Source of the DNA: Bacillus yapensis | Lineage (GTDB): Bacteria > Bacillota > Bacilli > Bacillales > Cytobacillaceae | Length of the DNA: 64,000 bases | Assembly (NCBI RefSeq): GCF_005280205.1 | Contig: NZ_SUND01000010.1 | Coordinates: forward strand, 105,138-169,137 | Direction: 5' to 3' | Shown here: positions 25,923 to 35,263 of the stretch, in pieces | How positions within the stretch are numbered: the first letter of the stretch is position 1 | Layout of the letters: each line of letters starts with the position of its first letter | Translations under genes and position numbers: made by a program | Notes under the pieces: model-generated | Told to the model about the DNA's origin: nothing | Seen by the model: the letters and a program-made list of their open reading frames with translations, nothing else | The model's database searches: none

Positions 25923-25937
25923 TGAAAATGATTATCA
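25923..25937. promoter_or_regulatory. Fur box upstream of a small peptide gene
   Basis: TGAAAATGATTATCA matches 14 of 15 positions of the 7-1-7 Fur consensus. A second, weaker match (12/15) lies at 25959-25973. Both precede the 33-aa frame at 26019. Confidence 0.6.
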
Positions 25938-26018
25938 TTCGTGCTATATTATTGAATATGAATATTATTCTCAATTAGCTTGTATCGGAATTTAAAAAAT
26001 GCAAAGGGTGTGTTACAT

Positions 26019-26120
26019 ATGGTATCGATTTTTATTATCTCAACCATTGCAGTTTATACATTTGTTATGAAATACGTACTTAATCATGTTGGAAAACCAT
26101 CAACTGTTCAATCAAAATAA
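26019..26120 (+). CDS. Fur-box small membrane peptide (FbpC-like by position)
   Basis: A 33-aa peptide after AAAGGGTG: MVSIFIISTIAVYTFVMKYV forms one membrane helix, then a basic polar tail. It has a Fur box upstream and a terminator downstream, so it is a self-contained iron-responsive unit. In B. subtilis a small Fur-regulated protein (FbpC) is encoded near ypbQ-ypbR; position suggests correspondence, but I cannot confirm sequence similarity. Confidence 0.55.
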   Translation: MVSIFIISTIAVYTFVMKYVLNHVGKPSTVQSK

Positions 26121-26131
26121 ATTAAACTCTT

Positions 26132-26165
26132 AACCAGATCGTAATCGGTCTGGTTATTTTTTTAT
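26132..26165 (+). terminator. Terminator after the Fur-box peptide gene
   Basis: AACCAGATCG (26132-26141) pairs with CGGTCTGGTT (26146-26155), followed by a T run. Confidence 0.85.
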
Positions 26166-26413
26166 GCTCTTTTCTTAATCTTTGTTGCTTTTGCGACTTA
26201 ATCATATATATAAGGAAAGTTCTAATATCAATACTCAAATTAATTAGAAAAGAGCTTACACACAAATAAAGAGCACAATCTATCTAGTTCTACGTTAAAA
26301 TCGGTTTTAAGATTTTAACATCAATCTCAACGAAGTTAGACTTTTTTGTGAAAATTTATGAAAAATCAGTTAAAATAGATATGTTTAAGACGAACTGACA
26401 AGGGGTTAAAGAA
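26166..26413. other. Intergenic region before dynA
   Basis: About 250 AT-rich bases with no frame I can support. It ends with the dynA ribosome site AAGGGGTTAAAG. I see no repeat or RNA element. Confidence 0.5.
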
Positions 26414-29400
26414 ATGATTGATACGGCTTCACAGCATGAGATTAAAGCATTGAGAACGAAAATAGCAGAGCTGTACAGTTTGTTTATCGGGAATGGGGAT
26501 ACCGAAACAGCTGATAAAGCAAAGCAGTTATTTACAAAACTACAAAATCAAGAATATGGGATCGCCTTTTGTGGGCATTTTTCTGCTGGAAAATCTAGCA
26601 TGATTAATAAAATCATTGGTGAGAACTTACTTCCGTCAAGTCCGATTCCGACGAGTGCCAATCTGGTCAGGATTAAGACGGGAGAGGAATATGCAAAGGT
26701 TATTTTTAAAGAGGGGAACCCAAGACTTTATCCAGCACCATATAATTATGAAAAGGTAAAGTCCTACTGCAAGGATGGCGATTCGATCCAAACGATCGAG
26801 ATTAGCCATCAATCTGATAAATTGCCACCCAACGCTTGTATTATGGACACACCTGGAATAGATTCCACAGATGATGCCCATCGTATCGCGACAGAATCGG
26901 CACTGCATTTAGCAGATTTAGTCTTTTACGTGATGGATTATAATCATGTTCAGTCTGAATTAAATTTCCTTTTCACAAAGGAGTTAACTGAGGCTGGAAA
27001 AGATGTGTACTTAGTTATTAATCAAATTGATAAACATAGAGATGAAGAGTTAAGCTTTCAGGATTTTAAGAAGAGTGTTAAGGAGTCTTTTGCTGCATGG
27101 GGGGTACAACCTGCAGAAATATTCTATACTTCCTTGAAAGCAGAAGGACACGTACATAATGAATTTTCAAAGCTAAGACAGTTTATTCAAGGAAAATTAG
27201 AAGAGCGGGATGCACTTTTACCTATATCAGTAGCTCATTCATTAAATAAACTCACAGAGGAGCACCAACGCTTTTTAAAAGAGAAGGATCAAGAAAGTCT
27301 TGAAAAATGTGAAGAGAAACTCGCAGAGATACCTGGTGACTCTCAAGAACTCCTACCAACCAAAGTAAAGGAGGTTGAAAAGGAGTTAACCAAGCTCGCT
27401 ACTGTTAAGAAAACGAAGGAAAAGGACTTTGAAAATGGGTTTGAGGATATCTTAAAAAGTGCCTATTTAATGCCGTTTGAGACTCGAGTACTGGCTGAAG
27501 GATTCCTAGAGTCTGCTCAAAGTAATTTTAAAGTCGGCCTTTTCTTTTCAAAGCAAAAGACTGAGCAAGAGAAACAAGATAGGCTTGAACGATTCTTAAT
27601 CGATTTTCAAGATAAAGTAAATTCACAGCTTACCTGGCATATTAAAGAATTTCTAAATAAAATCATAAAAACGGAAGAAATCCAAGATCCAGCAATTTTA
27701 AGCAAAGTCCAAGGCTTAACGATTTTAATAACAAAGGAAATGCTTGAGAGTGTATTGAAGCCAGGGGCACAAGTGTCAGGTGACTATGTCCTGAACTATA
27801 CCTCGGATGTAGCTGAAGTAGCAAAAAGAGCAGCAAGGAAAGAGATAACACCGATTAAGGATAGTTATCTCGCTGTTGTAGATGCGAATTCAGAGGAAGA
27901 ACGGGGAAGGTTGGAAAAAGAGAAGCTTCAGCTAGACTCACTTCTTCAAGCTTGGGAAATGAAGCAAGAAATTTTAGAATTTCAAACTGGTAACTTGATT
28001 CGGATGGAACAGGTACTTACAGGCCATTTTGAACCATCATTCCATGCCAATGCATTAGAAGATCTCGTATCCGAAAATAATAATTTAGAAATCGTGCATG
28101 AGTCAGACTTAGAGAATGAAACAACCGAAAAGGATGTTCCGCATTTCAAAGTTACTTTAGATGCTCCAAATAAACGAGTAGAGAATAGTCAGGATAAAGT
28201 GACCTCTGTCGTGAAGAAATTGCAGCATTCAGCAGGAAAGTTGCAGCAGATACCTGGATTTAAGAAAATCTCATCTCTTTTAAGTGAAAAGGCCGAGCGA
28301 TTAGAAAAACGAGGTTTTACGGTAGCGTTATTTGGTGCTTTTAGTGCTGGAAAATCATCATTTGCGAATAGTTTAATTGGTGAAAAACTGTTGCCCGTTT
28401 CCCCAAATCCAACAACGGCGGCGATCAATAAAATAATGCCGGTTGATTCGGAGAATCAGCATGGTCTAGTTAAAGTGCAACTTAAGACAGATGAGGTTTT
28501 ATTAGCGGATGTAAAACGCTCCCTATCTGTCTTCGACGTGCAAGTAGATAACTTTGATCAAGCTCTTAACCAAATCAAAACAGTCATTGAGAAGTTATCA
28601 AATTTTGATGCCCATGAAAAGACACATATCTCTTTCTTAAATGCCTTTTATAAAGGGTTTGAGACTTATCGGCACCAGCTGGGAGAAATCATTCAAACCG
28701 ACTTAGTTGAATTTAAAGATTTTGTCGCAAACGAAGAGAAGTCCTGTTTGGTGGAGCTGATTGAGGTCCATTATGATTGTGAGCTTACTCGAAAAGGTAT
28801 TACTCTAGTGGATACTCCCGGAGCGGATTCGATTAATGCTCGTCATACAGGAGTTGCCTTTGATTATATCAAAAATTCTGATGCGATTCTTTTTGTCACT
28901 TATTACAATCATGCTTTTTCGAAGGCCGATCGCGAATTCCTCATTCAGCTCGGACGTGTAAAAGACACATTTGAGATGGATAAAATGTTCTTCGTCGTCA
29001 ATGCGGTTGATTTAGCGAATAATGAAACTGAAAAAGGTGAAGTACTTGGATATGTCCACGACCAACTTGTCCAATATGGAATTAGAAAGCCGAGTCTTTT
29101 CCCAATTTCTAGCATGCTGGCTATTAAGGAAAAGCTAGAAGGGGCTACAGAACATCGATCTGGAATTTCACAGTTTGAGGAAAGCTTTTATTCCTTTATC
29201 ACTCATGATTTAACCGATATATCAATTAATTCTGCGATGCTTGAATGGGAAAGAGCGATTGAGCAATTAAGAAGCTTCATTCATTCTGCGAATGAGGATA
29301 ACGAGCAAAAGCAAGCAAAAGTGCAACAATTAAAAACAGAACAAGCAGAAATAAAGAAGTTGATCCAAGAGCAGAATCCGGATATCCTCCTTCAGCGATT

Positions 29401-30064
29401 AAATCAAGAGATAGAAGAATTAACGTATTATATTAAGCATAGAGTGTTCTTACGCTTTAACGACTTTTTCAAGGAAGCTTTCAATCCTTCTGTTTTGCGG
29501 GATGATGGAAGAAATCTTAAGAAGGTTTTAGAGCATTCATTAGATGAGTTTCTACATGATTTTGGTTTTGATTTTGCTCAAGAGTTTCGAGCGACTTCAT
29601 TACGAATCGAAGTGTTTATTTGGAAGCTCATGCATGAATTACATCAATTGATCACTAAATCTCTTTCTAGAGTAAATCAAGATCTTTCCTTTAGTGAGGG
29701 GCAGCTTGGAAAGATGGATGAATTAAGTTTTGCAAATGAATTGGCCAAAATAGATAAGAATATATTTAAAAAGGTATTAACTCTTTTTAAGAATCCAAAA
29801 TCCTTTTTTGAAAAAAATGAAAAACGTCTCATGCATGATGCTCTTAATGAAACCTTGCAGACTCCGACTGAAGCGTACATGAACGCTGAAAGGGAAAAAC
29901 TGCTGGCCCATTATGATAGGGAATTAAACAAACATTTTGATACACTTCTTAACCTCTTACTGGAGGAAGCAGAGGAATATTATCAAGGGTTGTTTGCAAC
30001 TCTAAGTAATGAAATTCCAGTAGAACAGTTAGTGGAATTGGAGAAAGAGCTCGTAAATGACTAA
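26414..30064 (+). CDS. dynA: DynA, double dynamin-like protein
   Basis: A 1216-aa protein made of two fused dynamin modules. Each has a GTPase: G1 GHFSAGKSS (54-62) with MDTPGID and NQID, and G1 GAFSAGKSS (641-649) with VDTPGAD and NAVDL. Long helical stalk regions with coiled coils follow each GTPase. B. subtilis DynA (1193 aa) tethers and fuses membranes and protects against phage and membrane damage. It follows bpsAB as ypbR does in B. subtilis. Confidence 0.95.
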   Translation: MIDTASQHEIKALRTKIAELYSLFIGNGDTETADKAKQLFTKLQNQEYGIAFCGHFSAGKSSMINKIIGENLLPSSPIPTSANLVRIKTGEEYAKVIFKEGNPRLYPAPYNYEKVKSYCKDGDSIQTIEISHQSDKLPPNACIMDTPGIDSTDDAHRIATESALHLADLVFYVMDYNHVQSELNFLFTKELTEAGKDVYLVINQIDKHRDEELSFQDFKKSVKESFAAWGVQPAEIFYTSLKAEGHVHNEFSKLRQFIQGKLEERDALLPISVAHSLNKLTEEHQRFLKEKDQESLEKCEEKLAEIPGDSQELLPTKVKEVEKELTKLATVKKTKEKDFENGFEDILKSAYLMPFETRVLAEGFLESAQSNFKVGLFFSKQKTEQEKQDRLERFLIDFQDKVNSQLTWHIKEFLNKIIKTEEIQDPAILSKVQGLTILITKEMLESVLKPGAQVSGDYVLNYTSDVAEVAKRAARKEITPIKDSYLAVVDANSEEERGRLEKEKLQLDSLLQAWEMKQEILEFQTGNLIRMEQVLTGHFEPSFHANALEDLVSENNNLEIVHESDLENETTEKDVPHFKVTLDAPNKRVENSQDKVTSVVKKLQHSAGKLQQIPGFKKISSLLSEKAERLEKRGFTVALFGAFSAGKSSFANSLIGEKLLPVSPNPTTAAINKIMPVDSENQHGLVKVQLKTDEVLLADVKRSLSVFDVQVDNFDQALNQIKTVIEKLSNFDAHEKTHISFLNAFYKGFETYRHQLGEIIQTDLVEFKDFVANEEKSCLVELIEVHYDCELTRKGITLVDTPGADSINARHTGVAFDYIKNSDAILFVTYYNHAFSKADREFLIQLGRVKDTFEMDKMFFVVNAVDLANNETEKGEVLGYVHDQLVQYGIRKPSLFPISSMLAIKEKLEGATEHRSGISQFEESFYSFITHDLTDISINSAMLEWERAIEQLRSFIHSANEDNEQKQAKVQQLKTEQAEIKKLIQEQNPDILLQRLNQEIEELTYYIKHRVFLRFNDFFKEAFNPSVLRDDGRNLKKVLEHSLDEFLHDFGFDFAQEFRATSLRIEVFIWKLMHELHQLITKSLSRVNQDLSFSEGQLGKMDELSFANELAKIDKNIFKKVLTLFKNPKSFFEKNEKRLMHDALNETLQTPTEAYMNAEREKLLAHYDRELNKHFDTLLNLLLEEAEEYYQGLFATLSNEIPVEQLVELEKELVND

Positions 30065-30084
30065 AAGGCTAAAGGATTTGAAAA

Positions 30085-30825
30085 ATGAAAGAATGGTTGC
30101 AGGATTGTGAGTCAAAATGGAATATTGATATCCTTTTTGCATGCGATGCTGGAAGCCGTGCATGGGGACTGGATTCCTCCGAGTCTGATCAGGATTTGCG
30201 ATTCATTTATAAACATAGGAATATTCGTTCCTATCTTTCTTTAAGCAAGCCTATGGAAGTCATCGATTTAAGTCACCCTGTGGATGCACATGGATGGGAT
30301 ATTTTCAAGGCTTTTCAACTCGCTGCAAAATCAAATCCTAGTTTGTACGAATGGGCTTTTTCCCCCATTATTTATGAAGATAAGCGAGGCTTTTCAACAA
30401 AGCTACGGCAAATGATAGTCGAGAATTATTCTCCATTTTCAGTTGCGATGCACTATCTAAGCTTAGTGAATAGAAATTTGAAAGATGTTATTGGAAAAGA
30501 AAACTTTGGGACAAGACAACAAAAACAGCTAATCCAAATTGTAAGATCCATCCTTATCATCCAAAAGATTATTAGGCATGGTGCCATAAGTAGTCCTTTC
30601 TTTAAAATCGAGAAAGAACCTCAGGAGATCTGGCTGCGTTATTATTTTTTATTAGGAGAAGCAAAAAAACAAGTGAGGCTACTCCCACATGAAGTGTTAA
30701 GTGAGATGATCTTTCAGCTAGAAAAAGAGAAGCTAAGATTAGAAACTCGCTGTCAGGAGCTTAACAGGGGAGAGACCTTTAAGGAAAAGCTAGACATATG
30801 GCTATGGGCATTATTAGACATATAG
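30085..30825 (+). CDS. Nucleotidyltransferase of the PF10127 (YcgL/RlaP-like) family
   Basis: A 246-aa protein 20 bp after dynA. The nucleotidyltransferase motif GSRAWGLDSSESDQDLRFIY (residues about 23-42) has the GS...D-x-D metal ligands, and HGWDIFKAFQLAAKSNPSLYEW supplies the third acidic region. The C-terminal half is helical. Substrate is unknown for this family; some are RNA ligase-associated. It may be cotranscribed with dynA. Confidence 0.8.
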   Translation: MKEWLQDCESKWNIDILFACDAGSRAWGLDSSESDQDLRFIYKHRNIRSYLSLSKPMEVIDLSHPVDAHGWDIFKAFQLAAKSNPSLYEWAFSPIIYEDKRGFSTKLRQMIVENYSPFSVAMHYLSLVNRNLKDVIGKENFGTRQQKQLIQIVRSILIIQKIIRHGAISSPFFKIEKEPQEIWLRYYFLLGEAKKQVRLLPHEVLSEMIFQLEKEKLRLETRCQELNRGETFKEKLDIWLWALLDI

Positions 30826-30867
30826 GGATTAAGATGAAGTATGAGTAGTTCCTCTTAATTGACTATC

Positions 30868-30908
30868 AGGCATACCAACAAATTATAGAGTTGGTATGCT
30901 TTTTTTTC
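30868..30908 (+). terminator. Terminator after the nucleotidyltransferase gene
   Basis: GCATACCAAC / GTTGGTATGC (30870-30879, 30890-30899), followed by eight T. Confidence 0.9.
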
Positions 30909-31065
30909 GTTGCATATTTAATAGATGAAAAGTGGAATTTTTTTGATTTAGTGAAGTTGTCCAATAACCATTTATTAATGATTTCATAGACTAGATAGTA
31001 AATAACAACCTGTTTCCCTATTCTATTATGGTGGAGAAATGGGAGGAATTTAAGGAGGAGAATTC

Positions 31066-31476
31066 ATGGCAAAAAATGTTAATTCGGCAAAGATTAAGAT
31101 TGACTTTGAAGAAGAAGTTATGTTAGATGAAAATGCAACTTTCGAAGAAGCAAGACAGTTATTCCTTGATTCATTATTCCAAGAAGGGGTAGGGGAAGTA
31201 AAAATTAAGGTCGTGTTCGTAGACGGTGAAGAAGTGGAGCTTGAGGTTGGGCAACAATCTTCTGATGATGACGATGATGAAGTTGGAGCCATAGCCGTAG
31301 CCGATGAAGAAGATGGAGAAGATGATAACGCCGACGTAGATGACGATGACGATGACGATGAAGAAGATGATGACGACGAAGATGATGAAGATGACGACGA
31401 AGATGAAGACGAAGACGAAGACGATGAAAATGGTGAAGCCGAAAACGTAGAAGATGGGGAAGCAGAAGAAGATTAG
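31066..31476 (+). CDS. Extremely acidic low-complexity protein
   Basis: A 136-aa protein after AAGGAGGAG. Residues 1-62 look folded (SAKIKIDFEEEVMLDENATF, then EGVGEVKIKVVFVDGEEVEL). From about 66 to the end it is almost only Asp and Glu with a few Gly/Asn/Ala. The tail is encoded by a GAN triplet run. It could be a disordered polyanion that binds cations or basic proteins. I do not recognise the N-terminal domain. It has its own terminator. Confidence 0.75.
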   Translation: MAKNVNSAKIKIDFEEEVMLDENATFEEARQLFLDSLFQEGVGEVKIKVVFVDGEEVELEVGQQSSDDDDDEVGAIAVADEEDGEDDNADVDDDDDDDEEDDDDEDDEDDDEDEDEDEDDENGEAENVEDGEAEED

Positions 31477-31580
31477 ATGAAGCTGAAAGCGTGACTGTAC
31501 CTGAAGAACGATGCTTAGAAACGATTGGTTAATAAAATTGATTATTCAACCACCATTTACTCAATTAAGTAATGACTAAG

Positions 31581-31620
31581 AAAAGGGCTGATCGAATACG
31601 ACGAACAGCCTTTTTCTTTT
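31581..31620. terminator. Terminator between the acidic-protein gene and the coat glycosyltransferase
   Basis: AAAAGGGCTG (31581-31590) pairs with CAGCC near 31606-31610 with flanking A and T runs, usable in both directions. Confidence 0.65.
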
Positions 31621-31625
31621 TACGG

Positions 31626-32990
31626 TTATTTTTTTTCTGATTTTTCTTTTTCTGTATTCTCTGTTTCTGTTTTTTCTTTTTCTTTCTTTTTCTCTTTCTT
31701 TTTTTTCACTGTTACTGTTTCTACTTTTTCTTGATTGATCATAGAAGGAGCCTCAATTGGCATGTGTTGGAAATAATTCGTTACCCTTTCTGTAGAGCTA
31801 TTATTTAACAGGTCAGTATAGTCAATCTTCTCTGAAGAAATTAGAGTTTCTTGAGCGCCTTTCCAAAATGCTAAAATATCTGCTCCGACACGGTCCCATT
31901 GATAGAAGGATAGAGCGAACTCCCTTCCTCGCTCCCCCATTTTTTTCATTTCCGTTCGATCTGACAGCAGGAGAGAAAGCTTTTCAGTAAACTGAGAGGG
32001 GTCCTCAGGATGTTGGACAATGTAGCCATTCTCCCCTTGAATCATGACCTCTGGATTTCCTCCACGTGCAGTCGTCACGATCGGAAGTCCAGCTGCCATT
32101 GCTTCATAATGTACACGTGCAAGCGGTTCTTGCCAAATTGACGTGCAAACAAAAATATCGGCCGCTGCAAACCAATTCTGGATTTCTTGCGGTGCAACAA
32201 AGCCTGTAGTAACAACGGGTATCGGAAGCTTTTTAGCTAACGCACGAACATAAGCAACATAATCAGTGACATTATTTTGGCTAAACCAATTACTTCCGAC
32301 AATAACCAATGCTAAGTCTTTGTGTTTTTTTGCGAGCTCCGGAATGGCGCGTAAGAGTCGGTCTACTCCTTTATTACTTGATAATCTACCTGCAAATAAT
32401 ATGATGGTTTTATTTTCAAGACCATGTTTCCGTCTGATAGATTGGCGAATTTTTTCCATTTTGGGATGTTCTCCTGGTAAAAACCGATCGCAGTCAACAC
32501 CAGAATATATCGTTCTTACCTTGGACTTTGCCTGTGGATATAAGGCTTGAATTTGTTCGCCGATATAATCACTGACAGTGGAGATGAGTGCTACCTCTTT
32601 AATGACGGCAGTGCCTTCTTCGGAACTGATCTTTGCTGGAGTAAACATATCATTATGCATACTGAGGGTAATTTTCGAATTTGGAGCGACTTGTCGAACT
32701 GGTATAACGAGGCGAGGACGATTAAAAATGTGAATGAGATCAAATTCATTGGATTGTAAAAATTCAATGACGCCTTCCATATATAGCTCGAAAATCTTAC
32801 CATCCACTCGAACATAATTGACATCGTCGACTGTTTCCTTATTAGGAAGTGAAGGATCCGTAACTCCTAGAACGGTGATTTCATGCTCTTGTTTTAAATA
32901 GGGGAGACAGCCTGAAAGATAAGTTTGTATCGCACCTCCTCGAATCGGAGGAACAGGGAGCTTTTCAGTACAAATCATTAAGATTCTCAT
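31626..32990 (-). CDS. CotSA/YtcC-type GT4 glycosyltransferase
   Basis: A 454-aa family 4 glycosyltransferase from ATG 32990 (GGAAGGGAAG upstream). ICTEKLPVPPIRGGAIQTYL near the start and VCTSIWQEPLARVHYEAMAA (the EPxxRxxxEAMA donor site) match CotSA and YtcC of B. subtilis, which build spore-coat polysaccharide. After about residue 400 it carries a tail ending in a run of Lys/Glu/Thr (TVKKKKEKKKEKEK) absent from CotSA (377 aa). It lies four bases after the CotS-like gene. Confidence 0.85.
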   Translation of the reverse strand: MRILMICTEKLPVPPIRGGAIQTYLSGCLPYLKQEHEITVLGVTDPSLPNKETVDDVNYVRVDGKIFELYMEGVIEFLQSNEFDLIHIFNRPRLVIPVRQVAPNSKITLSMHNDMFTPAKISSEEGTAVIKEVALISTVSDYIGEQIQALYPQAKSKVRTIYSGVDCDRFLPGEHPKMEKIRQSIRRKHGLENKTIILFAGRLSSNKGVDRLLRAIPELAKKHKDLALVIVGSNWFSQNNVTDYVAYVRALAKKLPIPVVTTGFVAPQEIQNWFAAADIFVCTSIWQEPLARVHYEAMAAGLPIVTTARGGNPEVMIQGENGYIVQHPEDPSQFTEKLSLLLSDRTEMKKMGERGREFALSFYQWDRVGADILAFWKGAQETLISSEKIDYTDLLNNSSTERVTNYFQHMPIEAPSMINQEKVETVTVKKKKEKKKEKEKTETENTEKEKSEKK

Positions 32991-32994
32991 TAGA

Positions 32995-34086
32995 TTATCT
33001 TCCCTTCCATTCATCTTGTAGTTTTTGTAGGACAGGCCATTTGGTCTTATCCGTTTCAACGATCGTTTGTATGAGTGTAGCTGTTTGTTCATCAAGAAAG
33101 TTTTCTGGTTCAAATACGACCTCTTTGATGTTTTTATAAAACTCATTTGGTAAGGATAAATCAATCATGAGAAGCTCATAAACTTCAGGGCTTATTGGAT
33201 TTGCTTCATGGTAAGATTGAATCATTTCCTTAACCCATGTAATGTCCCAATATTTTAAATCTGCCATCGTGCCAGAAATAAGCTTCCTTAAATCTCGTAT
33301 CGGGATATCATACGCAACTCCATCTAAATCTATAATCCACATACCGTCCTTACCCATTTGGCCATTTGACCAGCCGTAATCTTGATGAACTAATCCCCAA
33401 TAATCATTTCCATGCTTAACTAGGTTCGAATATTGAGATGCTTCTAATCTGCGATAGCTTTCGATTGCTTGGGTCTCAAATTGATCAACCACTGCTAGTA
33501 AAGCTGGACTTGCAGGCATATCTTTATATGCAGTGCCAATTTGGCGAAACCAATCCATTTTTTCTACCATTTTTTGATAACTTTTTGGCCACTTGTATAG
33601 TCTTGAAGCTATTTCAGCTTGGGCTGGGGGAATATAACCCTTACTTAACCGATGGAATTCTCCGAGGGCATAGCAAAGTTGTTTGGCTCCCTCCAAGTCT
33701 TTGGTGACAGGCTGCAATGGTTCAATCCATTCTGCAATAAACCATAGTTTTCCGCCTGCTTCAATGTAATTCTCACCCGACTTGATTTTGTAAATGGGTG
33801 GTACACGTGCTTCTTGTACAAGTGATAAATATTCTTGAGCGCCTAAGCTAAATAAGCTCCGCGTAGGTCTTCGGTGGAGAAGTTTAAGACTTTTAGGTCC
33901 ATTATTCGTGTCTATTTTCCAAATGGCTCCACCTTTGTCAGGCTTAGTGGTCACAACTTCGATGCTTTTAACGGATAAATCATAATGTTTTAGAACTTCT
34001 TGAGCGTAAGAAAGAATATATTCAGGGACAAAAAATTCATGGGTACTCTTATTAATCTCCCATGGGACAATCATTGAATTAACCAT
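32995..34086 (-). CDS. CotS/CotI-type spore coat kinase-like protein
   Basis: A 363-aa protein from ATG 34086 (GGAGG upstream). It has a protein-kinase-like/aminoglycoside phosphotransferase fold: IWKIDTNNGPKSLKLL (ATP lysine), LVHQDYGWSNGQM (catalytic HxDxxxxN) and WIIDLDGVAYD (metal-binding D-x-D), the CotS family pattern. CotS (351 aa) and CotI are mother-cell spore coat proteins. A sigma-K-like promoter lies just upstream. Confidence 0.88.
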   Translation of the reverse strand: MVNSMIVPWEINKSTHEFFVPEYILSYAQEVLKHYDLSVKSIEVVTTKPDKGGAIWKIDTNNGPKSLKLLHRRPTRSLFSLGAQEYLSLVQEARVPPIYKIKSGENYIEAGGKLWFIAEWIEPLQPVTKDLEGAKQLCYALGEFHRLSKGYIPPAQAEIASRLYKWPKSYQKMVEKMDWFRQIGTAYKDMPASPALLAVVDQFETQAIESYRRLEASQYSNLVKHGNDYWGLVHQDYGWSNGQMGKDGMWIIDLDGVAYDIPIRDLRKLISGTMADLKYWDITWVKEMIQSYHEANPISPEVYELLMIDLSLPNEFYKNIKEVVFEPENFLDEQTATLIQTIVETDKTKWPVLQKLQDEWKGR

Positions 34087-34152
34087 AAGAATCCTCCTAA
34101 ATAACCGGACTGTAAAACTTTTTATAAGAAATTCAAGATCAATATTTGTTAA

Positions 34153-34179
34153 TAGATTATGTTTGAAAAAAACACTTGT
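34153..34179 (-). promoter_or_regulatory. Sigma-K-like promoter of the CotS-CotSA operon
   Basis: On the minus strand AC (34179-34178), 16 bp, CATAATCTA (34161-34153): a full match to AC-N16-CATANNNTA. Start of transcription would be near 34146. Confidence 0.6.
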
Positions 34180-34251
34180 ATAGGACAGGTCCACCAAGAA
34201 AAAGATTTTCGTTAACTTGAAAAAAATGGTTGTACTAAACGAATCTCTCAA

Positions 34252-34278
34252 ACTCTTCCTTAGAAAAAACATATGATT
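34252..34278 (+). promoter_or_regulatory. Sigma-K-like promoter of the nucleotide-sugar operon
   Basis: AC (34252-34253), 16 bp, CATATGATT (34270-34278), one mismatch to CATANNNTA. Transcription would start near 34285, 24 bases before the first gene. It is divergent from the CotS promoter. Confidence 0.55.
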
Positions 34279-34308
34279 AAATAACGAGCCATTAGGAAGG
34301 GATGTTAT

Positions 34309-35208
34309 ATGAAAATACGAAAGGCGATTATACCAGCCGCAGGTTTAGGTACGAGATTTCTACCGGCAACTAAAGCATTGCCAAAGGAAATGCTTCCTAT
34401 TGTAGATAAACCTACGATTCAATATATTGTCGAGGAGGCAGCCGCATCGGGCGTCGAAGATATTATCATCATAAGCGGTCGTAGCAAACGCTCAATTGAA
34501 GATCATTTCGATCAGTCCTATGAGCTAGAAGAAGCACTATCTAAAAAGAATAAGCTAGAAATGCTGGATGAAGTAAAACAAATATCCCGATTGGCCAACA
34601 TTCACTATATAAGACAAAAGGAGCCTAAGGGGTTAGGGCACGCCATTTATTGTGCACGGAGCTTTATAGGAAATGAACCGTTTGCTGTATTATTAGGTGA
34701 TGACATCGTTAAGTCGGAAACTCCATGCTTAGAACAATTAATTAAAGTATTTCAGCGTTACCATTCGTCGATTGTAGGGGTACAGCAAGTCGATGCGAAA
34801 GAGGTATCGAAATACGGAATTATCAAATTGAAAGGGGTCGAAGTTGACGAACATGTATTAAATATTGATGGATTAGTAGAAAAGCCAAGACAATCGGAAG
34901 CACCATCACGTTATGCGATCATGGGCAGATATATTTTACGACCAGAGATTTTTGATGTTTTAAAAGAATTAACTCCAGGTAGAGATGGAGAAATACAGTT
35001 AACGGAGGCTTTGAATCTCCTCAATCACAAACAAGCAGTCTATGCCTATGAATTTCAAGGGAAAAGGTATGATATCGGGTCAAAGGAAGGCTTTATCCGC
35101 GCCACACTAGACTTTGCTTTAGAACGCGATGAATTACGTGACGAAGTGATTCAATATATGGAGGAAATACTAAAGGAAATAGAGAGAAACGCGGGAAATG
35201 ATAGGTGA
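34309..35208 (+). CDS. UTP-glucose-1-phosphate uridylyltransferase (YtdA-like)
   Basis: A 299-aa enzyme with PAAGLGTRFLPATKALPKEM (residues about 8-27), the nucleotide-binding G-x-G-T-R-x-x-P...K motif of GalU/GtaB. LLGDDIV and VEKP downstream are also typical. It makes UDP-glucose from UTP and glucose 1-phosphate. As first gene before a dehydrogenase and an epimerase, it corresponds to ytdA of the B. subtilis coat polysaccharide locus rather than the housekeeping gtaB. Confidence 0.9.
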   Translation: MKIRKAIIPAAGLGTRFLPATKALPKEMLPIVDKPTIQYIVEEAAASGVEDIIIISGRSKRSIEDHFDQSYELEEALSKKNKLEMLDEVKQISRLANIHYIRQKEPKGLGHAIYCARSFIGNEPFAVLLGDDIVKSETPCLEQLIKVFQRYHSSIVGVQQVDAKEVSKYGIIKLKGVEVDEHVLNIDGLVEKPRQSEAPSRYAIMGRYILRPEIFDVLKELTPGRDGEIQLTEALNLLNHKQAVYAYEFQGKRYDIGSKEGFIRATLDFALERDELRDEVIQYMEEILKEIERNAGNDR

Positions 35209-35263
35209 TTACCGTTACTTAATTTTCAAAAGACCATATACTGAATCAAAAAAAGGTGAATCT

